64,000 bases of DNA from an uncultured Candidatus Saccharibacteria bacterium (GCA_934725355.1 CAKVAO010000003.1:1-64000), one strand, 5' to 3'. Positions 16,467-25,807 are shown, counted from the stretch's first letter. Program-made: numbers and translations. The notes: a model not told the origin generated them from the letters alone.

Positions 16467-17096
16467 CTATTTTAGATGAATTATCGCCAAAGAGTCCTGT
16501 AAACGAACCTCCCCGGCAATCTGCTTGCGATGCATCGCCACCCACTCGTCCACTGCTCGTGCCGCGCCAGGCAGATGGTCGTTGCCATAGTCATCTACGA
16601 CAATTGTAGCACCCGGCGTAAATCTTTCATTGCATGCCGCAAAACTATCATGAATGCTACCATAAAAATCACCGTCAAAATAAGCAAAAGCGATTTCGCT
16701 AGGTACGTCTCGACTAGTCAGATCACTAAACCAAGCTTTCTTGATTATTGGTAGTGTCAAACCTGCACGCTTGAAGTTCTCAACTACCTCACGTTTAGTA
16801 GCGCGCAATTCACCTCGTTTAAACTCTTGACCGAGACCCGCCTTATCTTCGTCTGTCTTGTCCGGCAGACCGTCAAAAGAATCATAAATAAACAGCTTCT
16901 TTGCCGACCTCAAGCCCATTAGCAGTCGCATAATGAAAAGACTGGTTGTTCCTTTATAACAGCCGAACTCCACCACATCACCACTAACCTTTCGGTCTAG
17001 TACGTCATTTAGCTCTGTCAAAATAATCTTAATCTCGCTTTTACTGACTTGGTCAGACACTAGCGAATGGTGGTTGATTAGTTTATCAATATTCAT
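16467..17096 (-). CDS. TylF/MycF-like SAM-dependent O-methyltransferase
   Basis: 209 aa with a class I methyltransferase fold of the TylF (macrocin O-methyltransferase) type: SAM motif VVEFGCYKGTTSLFIM, LFIYDSFDGLP, then IAFAYFDGDFYGSI and ATIVVDDYGNDHLPG, which hold the acidic metal-binding residues. Family members methylate sugars or other small hydroxylated molecules. The start is set at ATG 17096 because TATGAT at 17103-17108 lies six bases upstream; an ORF start at 17132 would precede the promoter. It is monocistronic. The substrate is unknown and could be a surface glycan. Confidence 0.75.
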   Translation of the reverse strand: MNIDKLINHHSLVSDQVSKSEIKIILTELNDVLDRKVSGDVVEFGCYKGTTSLFIMRLLMGLRSAKKLFIYDSFDGLPDKTDEDKAGLGQEFKRGELRATKREVVENFKRAGLTLPIIKKAWFSDLTSRDVPSEIAFAYFDGDFYGSIHDSFAACNERFTPGATIVVDDYGNDHLPGAARAVDEWVAMHRKQIAGEVRLQDSLAIIHLK

Positions 17097-17102
17097 ATCC
17101 CC

Positions 17103-17108
17103 ATCATA
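17103..17108 (-). promoter_or_regulatory. -10 box of the TylF-like gene
   Basis: TATGAT six bases before ATG 17096; predicts a leaderless mRNA and decides the start. Confidence 0.5.
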
Positions 17109-17151
17109 GCAAGTTATAGTGGAGCTGAACAATTTTTGCTAAACTATATAT

Positions 17152-19020
17152 ATGACGAAAATAGCAAAAATTCTAAAGAACTACTGGATGCTGGTACTGG
17201 TAATTATCGGTGGTATAACTGCTGGTATATTTGACCTATTGTTCGATAATAGCTCGTTCTTCTTGTCAGCTCAATTTAGCTTCGACGGTGCCGACTTAGC
17301 ACACTATATTATTGTAGCTCTGAGCGCAGTCATTGTTATTAGCATGAGTTTCGAGATGATAAAAACAATTGCACACGGTTCATACGGTATCGACATTCTA
17401 GCAATCACTGCCATTATTTCCTGCTTGCTACTCGGCGAATATTGGGCTGCCTATGTCATCATGCTAATGCTATGTGGCGGCGAAGCGCTCGAAAACTACG
17501 CCATTCGTCGAGCTCGACGTGAACTATCCACTTTAATTAAACGTCGTTCGACGAAAGCCCACTTAGTTAGCCGCAGAGACATAACAGATGTTAGCTTAAA
17601 CCAGGTAAATAAAGGCGATACTTTACTAATTAAGCCCGGTGAAGTAGTTCCCATTGACGGCATATTGCAGTCCGAGTCCGCAACTATCGACGAGAGTTCA
17701 ATTACTGGCGAGTCTGTGCCTGTTAATAAAAAGCGGTGCGATAAAGTAATTTCTGGCACTACTAATTTTGATACCGCTATTCAAATTCGCACCACCTGTA
17801 CCGCAGCTAATTCGTACTACTCTCAGATTATCAAATTAGTACAAGAGGCAGAGTCACAGCCCGCTCATTTCGTCAATATGGCCAACCGCTACGCCGTACC
17901 GTTTACACTAATTTCCTATCTAATTGCCGGGCTGGCTTGGTATTTGTCAGGTGACGCAGCGCGCTTTGCCGAGGTATTGGTAGTTGCATCACCTTGCCCA
18001 CTAATTCTCGCAGCACCAATCGCCTTTGTGTCTGGCATGAGCCTCAGCAGTCGCCATGGCGTTATCGTCAAGAATGGCACTACACTAGAGCAAATAGCAC
18101 GCGCCAAAACTTTCTGCTTTGACAAAACCGGCACACTTACCACTGGACAATTAGCAGTCGACTTGATTGAAACTAGTGGCAACTATACCGAGAAGGATAT
18201 CATTGCCATTATGGCGGCCGCAGAAAGCTTAAGCAACCACATAATGGCAACCGCCATTACTAACAAGGCCAACGTACTACGAGCGCCCAAGCTAGAAGTC
18301 CAAAACGTCCGCGAAGTCGCTGGTGGCGGTATCTTTGCAACCGTAGCTGGTAAACGTATAGTTGTCGGCAGCCGCAAATTTTTGACCGAAAATAAAATCC
18401 CTAACTTGCCACCGTGCGATCTGTCTAGCACTGAAATAATGTTGGCAGTCAGTGGCAAATATGCTGGCGCGGTGCATTTGTCTGATCAACTACGCCCCGA
18501 AGCTGCTGGCGTAATTAATAAACTAAAGCAATTAGGCGTGAAGCATTTAGCCATGCTAACCGGCGATCGCGTCGAAGTAGCTCGTAGCGTCGCTAGGTGC
18601 ATTGGGATTAACGAAGTCCACGCCCGTCTAACACCTGACGGTAAATATCGTTATGTAAAGCAAGCCGCTAAACAAGGCACTGTAGTTATGGTAGGCGACG
18701 GCGTAAATGACGCCCCTGTTCTCGCAATCGCCAACGTTGGTATAGCCATGGGTACAAATGGATCATCCGCAGCCAGCGAGTCTGCTGATGCAGTAGTTAC
18801 AGTTGGCGATTTGTCTCGCGTCACTACCTTGCGCCAAATTGCCCAACATACCGTACATATCGCCAGGCAATCAGTCCTAACAGGCATGGTTCTATGTATA
18901 GTGCTCGAGTTAATTGCTACTACAGGTGTAATTCCAGCGATTATCGGTGCTGGCCTACAAGAATTAATCGATGTCGTGGTTATATTGAATGCGCTAAGAG
19001 TTGGTAGACTAAAAGTCTAG
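17152..19020 (+). CDS. Heavy-metal P1B-type ATPase
   Basis: 622 aa membrane pump that moves metal ions using ATP. It starts directly with membrane helices and has no N-terminal metal-binding domain. The actuator loop has SSITGESVPV. The membrane metal site reads SPC (residues 280-282) instead of CPC, as in P1B-4 Co/Zn/Fe pumps. The phosphorylation motif DKTGT has Asp 324, and GDGVND follows near 515. The N-domain HP dipeptide is replaced by HI in LSNHIMATAI. The ion is uncertain; the SPC motif argues against copper. The next gene follows after 78 bases. Confidence 0.88.
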   Translation: MTKIAKILKNYWMLVLVIIGGITAGIFDLLFDNSSFFLSAQFSFDGADLAHYIIVALSAVIVISMSFEMIKTIAHGSYGIDILAITAIISCLLLGEYWAAYVIMLMLCGGEALENYAIRRARRELSTLIKRRSTKAHLVSRRDITDVSLNQVNKGDTLLIKPGEVVPIDGILQSESATIDESSITGESVPVNKKRCDKVISGTTNFDTAIQIRTTCTAANSYYSQIIKLVQEAESQPAHFVNMANRYAVPFTLISYLIAGLAWYLSGDAARFAEVLVVASPCPLILAAPIAFVSGMSLSSRHGVIVKNGTTLEQIARAKTFCFDKTGTLTTGQLAVDLIETSGNYTEKDIIAIMAAAESLSNHIMATAITNKANVLRAPKLEVQNVREVAGGGIFATVAGKRIVVGSRKFLTENKIPNLPPCDLSSTEIMLAVSGKYAGAVHLSDQLRPEAAGVINKLKQLGVKHLAMLTGDRVEVARSVARCIGINEVHARLTPDGKYRYVKQAAKQGTVVMVGDGVNDAPVLAIANVGIAMGTNGSSAASESADAVVTVGDLSRVTTLRQIAQHTVHIARQSVLTGMVLCIVLELIATTGVIPAIIGAGLQELIDVVVILNALRVGRLKV

Positions 19021-19098
19021 ATTCAGTTTTGCATCAGCTTTAATCTATATAGTAGATAAGTTAAATATATAGGGTTTAAGTGTTAAACTAGGAATTAC

Positions 19099-20856
19099 AT
19101 GAATAAAATTTTTAAATATCTACTACCATACTGGTGGCAAATTTTGCTAGTCATTGTCACTACTTATGGTAATGTTTGGGTGTCACTACAATTGCCTACG
19201 CTCATGTCAAATATTGTCAACAAGGGAATTTTAGGCAATGATCAGAGTTACATCATCAGCGAGGGCGTTCGCATGCTACTAGTTACCGCATTTGGTTCAG
19301 TCGCCGCCATCGTAACGGGCTTCTTGGCTAGTCGCATCGCCACTGGCTTTGCACGTAGAGTTCGCCTCGAGACCTTCAAGAAAATTGAAGGGTTTAGCTT
19401 AACTGAAATCAACAAGTTTTCGACCGCCAGTCTGATCACTCGCAGCACTAACGATATACAACAGGTGCAAATGGTTACAGTCATGGTTCTGCGCGTAGCA
19501 CTACAAGCGCCATTGATGGCAATTGGCGCGATCTTTAGCGCACTTCACACAGCACCAAATATGACTTGGGTTATGGCGTTCAGTGTAATTGCTTTACTGA
19601 TACTGGTTGGTGTCTTATCTAGCTTAGTAGTACCAAAATTCAAGATCCAGCAAAAACTAGTCGACCAGATAAATCTAGTTGCTCGCGAGAACCTAACTGG
19701 CCTACGTGTCATTCGTGCATTTAACAACGAGAAGGTCGAAGAGAAAAAGTTTAATGACGTTAACCGCAGAATCACCCATCTTGGCTTATGGATCAACCGC
19801 GTCATTAGCCTTATGCAGCCTGGAATGTTGCTAATAATTAACTTTACAATGCTTGCCATTGTCTGGATAGGCGCACATTATGTAGTAGATGGAACACTAG
19901 AAATCGGCAATATGATGGCATTTATGCAGTACGCTATGCAAGTGATTACCAGCTTTCTATTGCTGGTCATGGTTATGGTTATGTTACCACGAGCTCAGGT
20001 ATCAGCTAGCCGTATCAACGAGATTCTCGACACTAAAAATTCTATAAAGCAGCCAAAACATCCAGAGACATTGGACGAGGATAAGAAAGGCGTTCTGGAA
20101 TTTCGCCATGTAACTTTCACGTATCCTGGCGCCGAGTCTGCCGTTATCAACGATGTAAACTTTGTCGCAAAGCCCGGACAAACCACTGCTTTTATCGGCT
20201 CGACTGGATCTGGCAAGTCCACACTAGTCAACCTAATTCCGCGTCTATACGACGTTTCATCTGGTCAAATCTTGATTGACGGTCATGACATTCGCCGCAT
20301 CAAGAGCCAAGACTTAACACGTGTACTCGGTTTTGTACCACAACGCAATATTCTATTTAGCGGAACTATCGAAAGTAATATTAAATACGGCAAGCCTGAT
20401 GCCACTGACGCCAAAATACGCCAAGCCGCCGCGACAGCTCAAGCCGACTTTATCAAAGACCTAGAGGGCGAATATCACGCTCACATTGCCCAAGGTGGTA
20501 GCAATGTTAGCGGTGGCCAGAAGCAGCGTCTATCAATTGCCCGCGCACTCGCTAAAGACCCCGAGATACTAATATTTGACGACAGCTTTAGCGCGCTAGA
20601 CTATAAAACCGACTCCGCTCTACGCAAGGCACTGCGCGAGAAAGAGTCCGACAAAACAGTCATCATAGTGGCGCAGCGTATTAGCACCATCCGTCACGCC
20701 GACCAAATCATAGTGCTAGATAACGGCCATGTCGTTGGCAAGGGTACACACGAAGAGCTATTGCGCGACTGCGAAGTTTACCGCGAGATAGCCGAGAGTC
20801 AATTTAGCGAAGAAGAGATGAAAAAGGAATTAGAGGAGGCAGGCTATGGCAAATAA
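19099..20856 (+). CDS. ABC exporter half-transporter with degenerate ATP site (LmrC-like)
   Basis: 585 aa: six transmembrane helices, then an ATPase domain with Walker A GSTGSGKST near 366 and signature VSGGQKQRL. After Walker B the catalytic Glu is Asp (ILIFDDS, Asp 495), and the switch His is Gln (IIVAQRIST, Gln 526). Both substitutions are typical of the degenerate half of heterodimeric exporters such as LmrCD and TM287/288. Its stop overlaps the partner gene by 11 bases, supporting co-translation. Likely cargo is drugs, lipids or peptides. Confidence 0.9.
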   Translation: MNKIFKYLLPYWWQILLVIVTTYGNVWVSLQLPTLMSNIVNKGILGNDQSYIISEGVRMLLVTAFGSVAAIVTGFLASRIATGFARRVRLETFKKIEGFSLTEINKFSTASLITRSTNDIQQVQMVTVMVLRVALQAPLMAIGAIFSALHTAPNMTWVMAFSVIALLILVGVLSSLVVPKFKIQQKLVDQINLVARENLTGLRVIRAFNNEKVEEKKFNDVNRRITHLGLWINRVISLMQPGMLLIINFTMLAIVWIGAHYVVDGTLEIGNMMAFMQYAMQVITSFLLLVMVMVMLPRAQVSASRINEILDTKNSIKQPKHPETLDEDKKGVLEFRHVTFTYPGAESAVINDVNFVAKPGQTTAFIGSTGSGKSTLVNLIPRLYDVSSGQILIDGHDIRRIKSQDLTRVLGFVPQRNILFSGTIESNIKYGKPDATDAKIRQAAATAQADFIKDLEGEYHAHIAQGGSNVSGGQKQRLSIARALAKDPEILIFDDSFSALDYKTDSALRKALREKESDKTVIIVAQRISTIRHADQIIVLDNGHVVGKGTHEELLRDCEVYREIAESQFSEEEMKKELEEAGYGK

Positions 20857-22963
20857 CGAACCAGCAAGATCAGCTCAGACACGCAGCCGCGGACCAGCAG
20901 TTGGCCGATCCGTCGAAAAAGCCAAAAATTTCAAAGGCACGTTAGTCAAGCTCATCAAGTACATGAACACCTACAAATGGCAAATTCTAGTAGTTGTACT
21001 ATTTGCCATTGGCAGCACTATTTTTGCCATCGTCAGCCCAAAACTACTTGGCAATATTACAAACCAGATCACCGACGACTACATGGAGATCAAGGTTTAT
21101 AACGAGATCCACAAGCAACTACCAAAGGACTACAAACTTCAGGACGGCACGACAGTCAAGCAGCTGGTCGATGAAATGAACCAAGCTAGCAAAGAACAAG
21201 TCGAAGCGCAAAAAGCAGCTATCGCAAAGTTGCCTGCCGAGCAGCAGGCCTTAGCCACAGAAAAGCTAGAAAAAGCAACTAAGAAGCAACAAGAACAGTC
21301 CGCTCAACTGAACGACAAAATGAAGTCAATTCCCGAGAATCAGCGCGAGCGGATTATGCAGCTTGATCTAACCAAGAAGCCTTCGATGGATTTCAACGGT
21401 ATCAGCCAGATCACCCTACTGCTGCTTGGCCTATACGTCCTCAGCTCACTATTTGGTTATATCCAATCATGGATCGTTACAGGCGTCACTCAAAAAGTTG
21501 CCTATCGCTTCCGTCGCGAACTTAGCTCGAAGATTAACCACATGCCGCTGCGTTATTTTGACACCCATCCGTTCGGCGATGTACTATCACGCATCACCAA
21601 CGACGTCGACATGGTTTCGCAAAGTCTGTCGCAGGTTATCACGCAACTAGTCTACAGTACAGCTACTGTGATTGGTATTGTCGTAATGATGTTGTCTATC
21701 AATGTCACCATGACTAGCATCATTCTAATTACCATACCGCTTAGCGCTATTCTAATTAGCCAAGTAGTCGGTCGCAGTCAGAAGTACTTCAAGCAGCAAC
21801 AAGACGTCTTAGGGCGTTTAAACGGCCACATAGAAGAAACTTACGCTGGCCACAATATCGTCAAAATCTTTGGGGGCGAGCACAAGGCGATTACTAAATT
21901 CGACGGCTATAACGAACGCCTATATAGATCCGCCTGGAAATCACAGTTCATAAGTGGACTAATCTTTCCGATTATGAACTTTATCGGCAATCTTGGCTAT
22001 GTCGCCGTAACCATGCTAGGTGGCTATCTAGTTATCAATGGTCGTATTCGCGTAGGTGACGTACAGGCGTTTATTCAATATATTCAGCAATTCAACCAGC
22101 CAATCATGCAGATCGCCAATATATTTAACGTCATTCAGTCGACAGTTGCTGCTGCAGAACGTGTATTTGAGTTTATTGACCAGCCTGACGAGGTTAAGAC
22201 TTGGGAAGGTAAAGGTGTGCAGCTCGACCATGTTAGTGGCAAAGTCGAGTTCGACCATATCAAATTTGGCTACAACAAAGACCAGCCTATCATTCACGAT
22301 TTTAGCGCTAGTGTAAAGCCAGGACAGAAGATCGCCATTGTTGGTCCAACTGGCGCAGGTAAGACCACCATGATTAATCTGCTAATGCGCTTCTATGATC
22401 CAGATAGCGGCTCAATTAAAATTGACGGCGTTGACACCAAGCTAATTAACCGTCATGATGTACGTCGCAATTTCGGCATGGTACTACAAGACACTTGGCT
22501 ATTTAGGGGCACAGTGCGTGAAAATCTGCGCTACGGCAAACTCGATGCCACTGATGATGAAATACGCACGGCCGTAAAAGCCGCTCGTGCCGATCATGTC
22601 ATCCGCGCCTTGCCCGAAGGCTACGATACCATGCTAGACGAGAATGCAGACAATGTCTCTGCCGGTGAAAAACAGCTACTAACCATTGCTCGCGCAATGC
22701 TAGCCAATGCACCAATTCTCATACTAGATGAGGCTACTAGCAATGTCGATACGCGTACCGAGGAATTGATTCAGAAAGCCATGGACAAGCTAATGGAGGG
22801 TCGCACTTCATTTGTAATCGCCCACCGCCTATCAACAATTCGTAATGCTGACCTAATTTTAGTACTGAATCATGGCGACATTATCGAGAAAGGCAATCAT
22901 GCACAGCTAATGGCACAAAATGGCTTCTATGCTAATCTCTACAACAGTCAGTTTTCGCAATAG
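20846..22963 (+). CDS. ABC exporter half-transporter with canonical ATP site and extracytoplasmic insert (LmrD-like)
   Basis: 705 aa, about 100 longer than usual. The ATPase domain is canonical: Walker A GPTGAGKTT near 500, signature VSAGEKQLLT, Walker B ILILDE with Glu 629, and switch VIAHRLST. Between membrane helices 1 and 2 (about residues 75-185) is a hydrophilic, Lys/Gln/Glu-rich, probably coiled-coil segment that should face outside. The N-terminal 25 residues are basic and cytoplasmic. It pairs with the upstream half, which has the degenerate site. The insert may bind substrate or a partner protein. A strong terminator follows. Confidence 0.9.
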   Translation: MANNEPARSAQTRSRGPAVGRSVEKAKNFKGTLVKLIKYMNTYKWQILVVVLFAIGSTIFAIVSPKLLGNITNQITDDYMEIKVYNEIHKQLPKDYKLQDGTTVKQLVDEMNQASKEQVEAQKAAIAKLPAEQQALATEKLEKATKKQQEQSAQLNDKMKSIPENQRERIMQLDLTKKPSMDFNGISQITLLLLGLYVLSSLFGYIQSWIVTGVTQKVAYRFRRELSSKINHMPLRYFDTHPFGDVLSRITNDVDMVSQSLSQVITQLVYSTATVIGIVVMMLSINVTMTSIILITIPLSAILISQVVGRSQKYFKQQQDVLGRLNGHIEETYAGHNIVKIFGGEHKAITKFDGYNERLYRSAWKSQFISGLIFPIMNFIGNLGYVAVTMLGGYLVINGRIRVGDVQAFIQYIQQFNQPIMQIANIFNVIQSTVAAAERVFEFIDQPDEVKTWEGKGVQLDHVSGKVEFDHIKFGYNKDQPIIHDFSASVKPGQKIAIVGPTGAGKTTMINLLMRFYDPDSGSIKIDGVDTKLINRHDVRRNFGMVLQDTWLFRGTVRENLRYGKLDATDDEIRTAVKAARADHVIRALPEGYDTMLDENADNVSAGEKQLLTIARAMLANAPILILDEATSNVDTRTEELIQKAMDKLMEGRTSFVIAHRLSTIRNADLILVLNHGDIIEKGNHAQLMAQNGFYANLYNSQFSQ

Positions 22964-23000
22964 AACCCATATAACATTAGTGCAGTTAGCAGTACGACGC

Positions 23001-23036
23001 AAAACGGTAGATCCATAATTGAATCTACCGTTTTTA
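23001..23036 (+). terminator. Terminator of the ABC exporter operon
   Basis: 12-bp perfect stem (23001-23012 with 23023-23034) followed by TTTTT. Confidence 0.85.
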
Positions 23037-23111
23037 TTGGCTAATATTGTTTGACTTATTACGCCATATTTGATAAAACTATTTAGTATATAAATACAGA
23101 GGAGTGGTAAA

Positions 23112-24608
23112 ATGAGACACAAAAAGGATACTAACACCAACTATAGTGCGATTGCCAATAAGCAACGTAAGATATCCATACGAAATGTAAAATGTAAGAT
23201 TAAGTACGGTCTCGGCCTTACAGCAGCAGCAGTGATCACTGGTATTATAGGACTAAGCCAAAGCTTCAGTGATATATCCTCTGCCTTATCAATCTCATCA
23301 CTATCCAGCACGAGCGGCTCGGTTGATGACGGAAATGAGATTACCATTAAGGGTAAAGGATTTCTGAAGACCGTCGACAAACAAGATAAAATCACACAGA
23401 TAGCTGGAGACTATAAGTCTGGTTATAGTACAGTATTTGCACTCACGGAAAGCGGTAGAGTATACGGAACATACCGAGGTTACAATAGGCACAATCAAGC
23501 CAGCACCAATGCCACATGTAGCAAAACCTATAATGATGGACTGGTTCGAGATTTTACAGCTTGCTTTAATGGCGAAAAAATACTAAAGCTGTATAACGGA
23601 GCAGTAATAACCGAGGATAATATATATCTCTGGGTCGACCAAAACGATTACCCCCCCCGCAAAGTTGAGTCATTGTCAGGTAAACATATAATTGGGTTTG
23701 ACGCAGAAACAGACTCAGCGTTCTCGAAGAGTTCAATATACTCATTAACCAAGGGCGATAAATATCACGAATATAACCTTACCCGATTTTTAGATGGATC
23801 TTCGATTGAAGATGTTCAAGCTCCTTATGTCCTATCTAGCAATGGCAGTATCATACGGGTCACTGACGATTCGCAAGATATAGTAGACGTACGCGATATC
23901 ACAGACGAGATTGGCGGTCCATCGAAACAAATAGCAGTCTTAGATGGCAATGGATTAGCAAGCCTATCGCGCGACGGCAATCTATATCTAAGCGAAAGTG
24001 GCATAGAAGACACGGAAACGGACGAACAACCACTCAATATATCCAGCAATGTTACAAGCATAGCGAAGCTATCTTACGAAAATCTTGTTTTTACAAAAGA
24101 CGACAATAGTTTGTATTCATATGATACTAGCTATGACAACATTACAAGTCTCAACGTAGATAGCATTACGAATCATACGCAAGATGCGTACGATGGCTAT
24201 GTAATAGCATACACTACAAGCCATAGTTCTAGCAGTATTTGTACCATAGACAGCTATAACCCTGAATTGCGAGCAGCGTCAATAGATAGCAACAACTGCA
24301 TATCAGTTCCACTCGAAACGTATACAGTAAACGTTCCGAGCATACAAAGCATCAGATTCGGCGACGCAATAAGCGATAAATTTACCGTCATTGATGACAA
24401 TACCATCAAAGCCACAGTTCCACCGCATACGATCGGCAGGGTTGACGTTACTATGACTGACAACGATAATAAGCAGGTAACATTAAAAGGTAGCTACGAG
24501 TACATTGATAGTACCACTGAGAACAGCCCTAGTCCAAAGCCCATGCTTCGCCCAGGCAATGAGCCAGTAGATAGTACAACCATTACTGCACCAAATACAG
24601 GCGTGTAA
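23112..24608 (+). CDS. Secreted protein: TIG domain split by an RCC1-like propeller, C-terminal APNTG tag
   Basis: 498 aa. A long basic N-terminus and a hydrophobic segment (about 35-55) form an export signal or anchor. Residues about 58-88 (SSTSGSVDDGNEITIKGKGF) are the first strands of an IPT/TIG immunoglobulin-like domain. The remainder of that domain appears only at 408-468 (IKATVPPHTIGRVDVTMTD...YEYID). The 300 residues between contain RCC1-like repeats (AGDYKSGYSTVFALTESGRV, LSRDGNLYLSESG). It ends with a Pro-rich linker and ITAPNTGV. GAGG lies eight bases before ATG 23112. A surface-binding role is inference. Confidence 0.7.
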   Translation: MRHKKDTNTNYSAIANKQRKISIRNVKCKIKYGLGLTAAAVITGIIGLSQSFSDISSALSISSLSSTSGSVDDGNEITIKGKGFLKTVDKQDKITQIAGDYKSGYSTVFALTESGRVYGTYRGYNRHNQASTNATCSKTYNDGLVRDFTACFNGEKILKLYNGAVITEDNIYLWVDQNDYPPRKVESLSGKHIIGFDAETDSAFSKSSIYSLTKGDKYHEYNLTRFLDGSSIEDVQAPYVLSSNGSIIRVTDDSQDIVDVRDITDEIGGPSKQIAVLDGNGLASLSRDGNLYLSESGIEDTETDEQPLNISSNVTSIAKLSYENLVFTKDDNSLYSYDTSYDNITSLNVDSITNHTQDAYDGYVIAYTTSHSSSSICTIDSYNPELRAASIDSNNCISVPLETYTVNVPSIQSIRFGDAISDKFTVIDDNTIKATVPPHTIGRVDVTMTDNDNKQVTLKGSYEYIDSTTENSPSPKPMLRPGNEPVDSTTITAPNTGV

Positions 24609-24636
24609 ATCAAACCGTAATTGTCACATATTAATT

Positions 24637-24664
24637 AAACACCCCACGTAAGGGGTGTTTTAAT
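24637..24664 (+). terminator. Terminator of the propeller/TIG gene
   Basis: 9-bp stem AAACACCCC/GGGGTGTTT with loop ACGTAA and a following T run. Confidence 0.8.
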
Positions 24665-24689
24665 ATTAATAATATTAATAATCTATTGG

Positions 24690-24718
24690 TATAAAAATGG
24701 GCGCCACATAGGCGCCCA
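24690..24718 (-). terminator. Terminator of the 54-aa gene
   Basis: Read leftwards, an 8-bp GC-rich stem TGGGCGCC/GGCGCCCA followed by ATTTTTAT, 16 bases after the small gene's stop. Confidence 0.8.
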
Positions 24719-24733
24719 AATAGAACTTAATCC

Positions 24734-24898
24734 CTAAACGCGTATGCAATTGATATAGGCTGTACCTTCACACGAACGGAGCTGATACCCCTCCCATACT
24801 TTCTTGCACTGCCTCTTACGAAGCGCTGCTTCATACTCTTTCCTGCTATCTCCACTCGTGGTGGTTAGCATGTTCTTGATTCCGCGAGCAATTTTCAT
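24734..24898 (-). CDS. Hypothetical 54-aa basic Cys-containing protein
   Basis: MKIARGIKNMLTTTSGDSRK and a C-terminal part with three Cys and several Lys/Arg. AAAGGA lies ten bases before ATG 24898. A near-consensus promoter (24962-24990), a leader with a CTCTAA/TTAGAG hairpin and a GC-rich terminator frame it as a short, probably well-expressed transcript. There is no signal peptide or known family. A basic Cys-containing microprotein could bind nucleic acid or metal, but nothing in the sequence proves this. Confidence 0.6.
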   Translation of the reverse strand: MKIARGIKNMLTTTSGDSRKEYEAALRKRQCKKVWEGYQLRSCEGTAYINCIRV

Positions 24899-24961
24899 AG
24901 GATTTTGTCCTTTCAATTGATGTGCTACTCTAACGCTGAATTACCTTAGAGCCGATTAATT

Positions 24962-24990
24962 ATTTTACAGTAGCCGTCCATCAATGTCAA
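24962..24990 (-). promoter_or_regulatory. Near-consensus promoter of the 54-aa gene
   Basis: Leftward TTGACA (24985-24990), 17-base spacer, TAAAAT (24962-24967). One of the strongest promoters in the window. Confidence 0.8.
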
Positions 24991-25029
24991 TATACTAGCA
25001 ATAGCTTTGGAGTCTAGTAAATTACAACT

Positions 25030-25665
25030 TTAAGCATGCGTCTTGGTGATGTCGGCATGTAACTCTTCGCGGGTTGCACATTTACCTTCATCATCAACCG
25101 TGTAAATCAAGACAGTACCAAAGACCATCTCGAAGTGCGCAATATCCTCATCCGAGATGCTCTGGATGTATTTTACTAATGCGCGAATCGAGTTACCATG
25201 TGCTACAAATAGAATATTTTCACCATTCAGTAGTTTCGGCACGATGTTATTCTGATACCACGGCACAACCCGGTTATAAACATCATGCAAGGTCTCGCCA
25301 TTTGGGATTGGTTCATCAAAATTGCGGCGAATAGCATTAAACTTCGCATCACCTACCTTCTCCTTAACATCCCATTTATTCATGCCGGTATAGTCACCAT
25401 AATCACGCTCATTCAGCTGCTCAACAGGCGTAGATTCATGGCCAGCCTGACCCTGAGTTTCCAGTACATTACGCATTGTCTCAATTGAGCGCTTTAGCTT
25501 GCTAGTATAAATCTCATCAAATTTAATATCTCTAATCAGCTCGCCCATCTTCTTAGCGTCATTTGCACCTTTTTCAGTCAAAGATACATCCGTCCAGCCA
25601 GTCCATTTACCTAGCAGATTCCATTCACTTTCACCGTGCCGAATTAAAACCAATTTTCCCGACAT
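25030..25665 (-). CDS. gpmA: 2,3-bisphosphoglycerate-dependent phosphoglycerate mutase
   Basis: 211 aa. It interconverts 3- and 2-phosphoglycerate in lower glycolysis. The N-terminal catalytic motif LIRHGESEWN carries the phosphohistidine, followed by the family blocks GWTDVSLTEKG, ERDYGDYTGMNKWDV and the second catalytic His in FVAHGNSIRALVKY. AAGGAG six bases before ATG 25665 decides the start; a GTG two codons upstream overlaps that site. It belongs to the glycolytic set with gap at the right edge. Confidence 0.95.
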   Translation of the reverse strand: MSGKLVLIRHGESEWNLLGKWTGWTDVSLTEKGANDAKKMGELIRDIKFDEIYTSKLKRSIETMRNVLETQGQAGHESTPVEQLNERDYGDYTGMNKWDVKEKVGDAKFNAIRRNFDEPIPNGETLHDVYNRVVPWYQNNIVPKLLNGENILFVAHGNSIRALVKYIQSISDEDIAHFEMVFGTVLIYTVDDEGKCATREELHADITKTHA

Positions 25666-25751
25666 TTTCACTCCTTTTTATTTAATCTTTCACATACCAT
25701 CTTACCACATTATAGTATTACAATTAGCGTACTCCGATAATTACCTACAGT

Positions 25752-25780
25752 AAAACACCTCCACAGTGGAGGTGTTTTAT
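25752..25780 (-). terminator. Terminator of dnaK
   Basis: 12-bp perfect stem (25752-25763 with 25767-25778) with a CAG loop and flanking A/T runs, 29 bases after the dnaK stop. Confidence 0.8.
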
Positions 25781-25807
25781 ATGATTTAACTACATTCAGC
25801 TATATTG

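Noticed and set aside
18100..18260. P-type ATPase as a broken gene because HP is replaced by HI
   Set aside because: All catalytic motifs (TGES, DKTGT, GDGVND) are intact, so the substitution is better seen as lineage variation.
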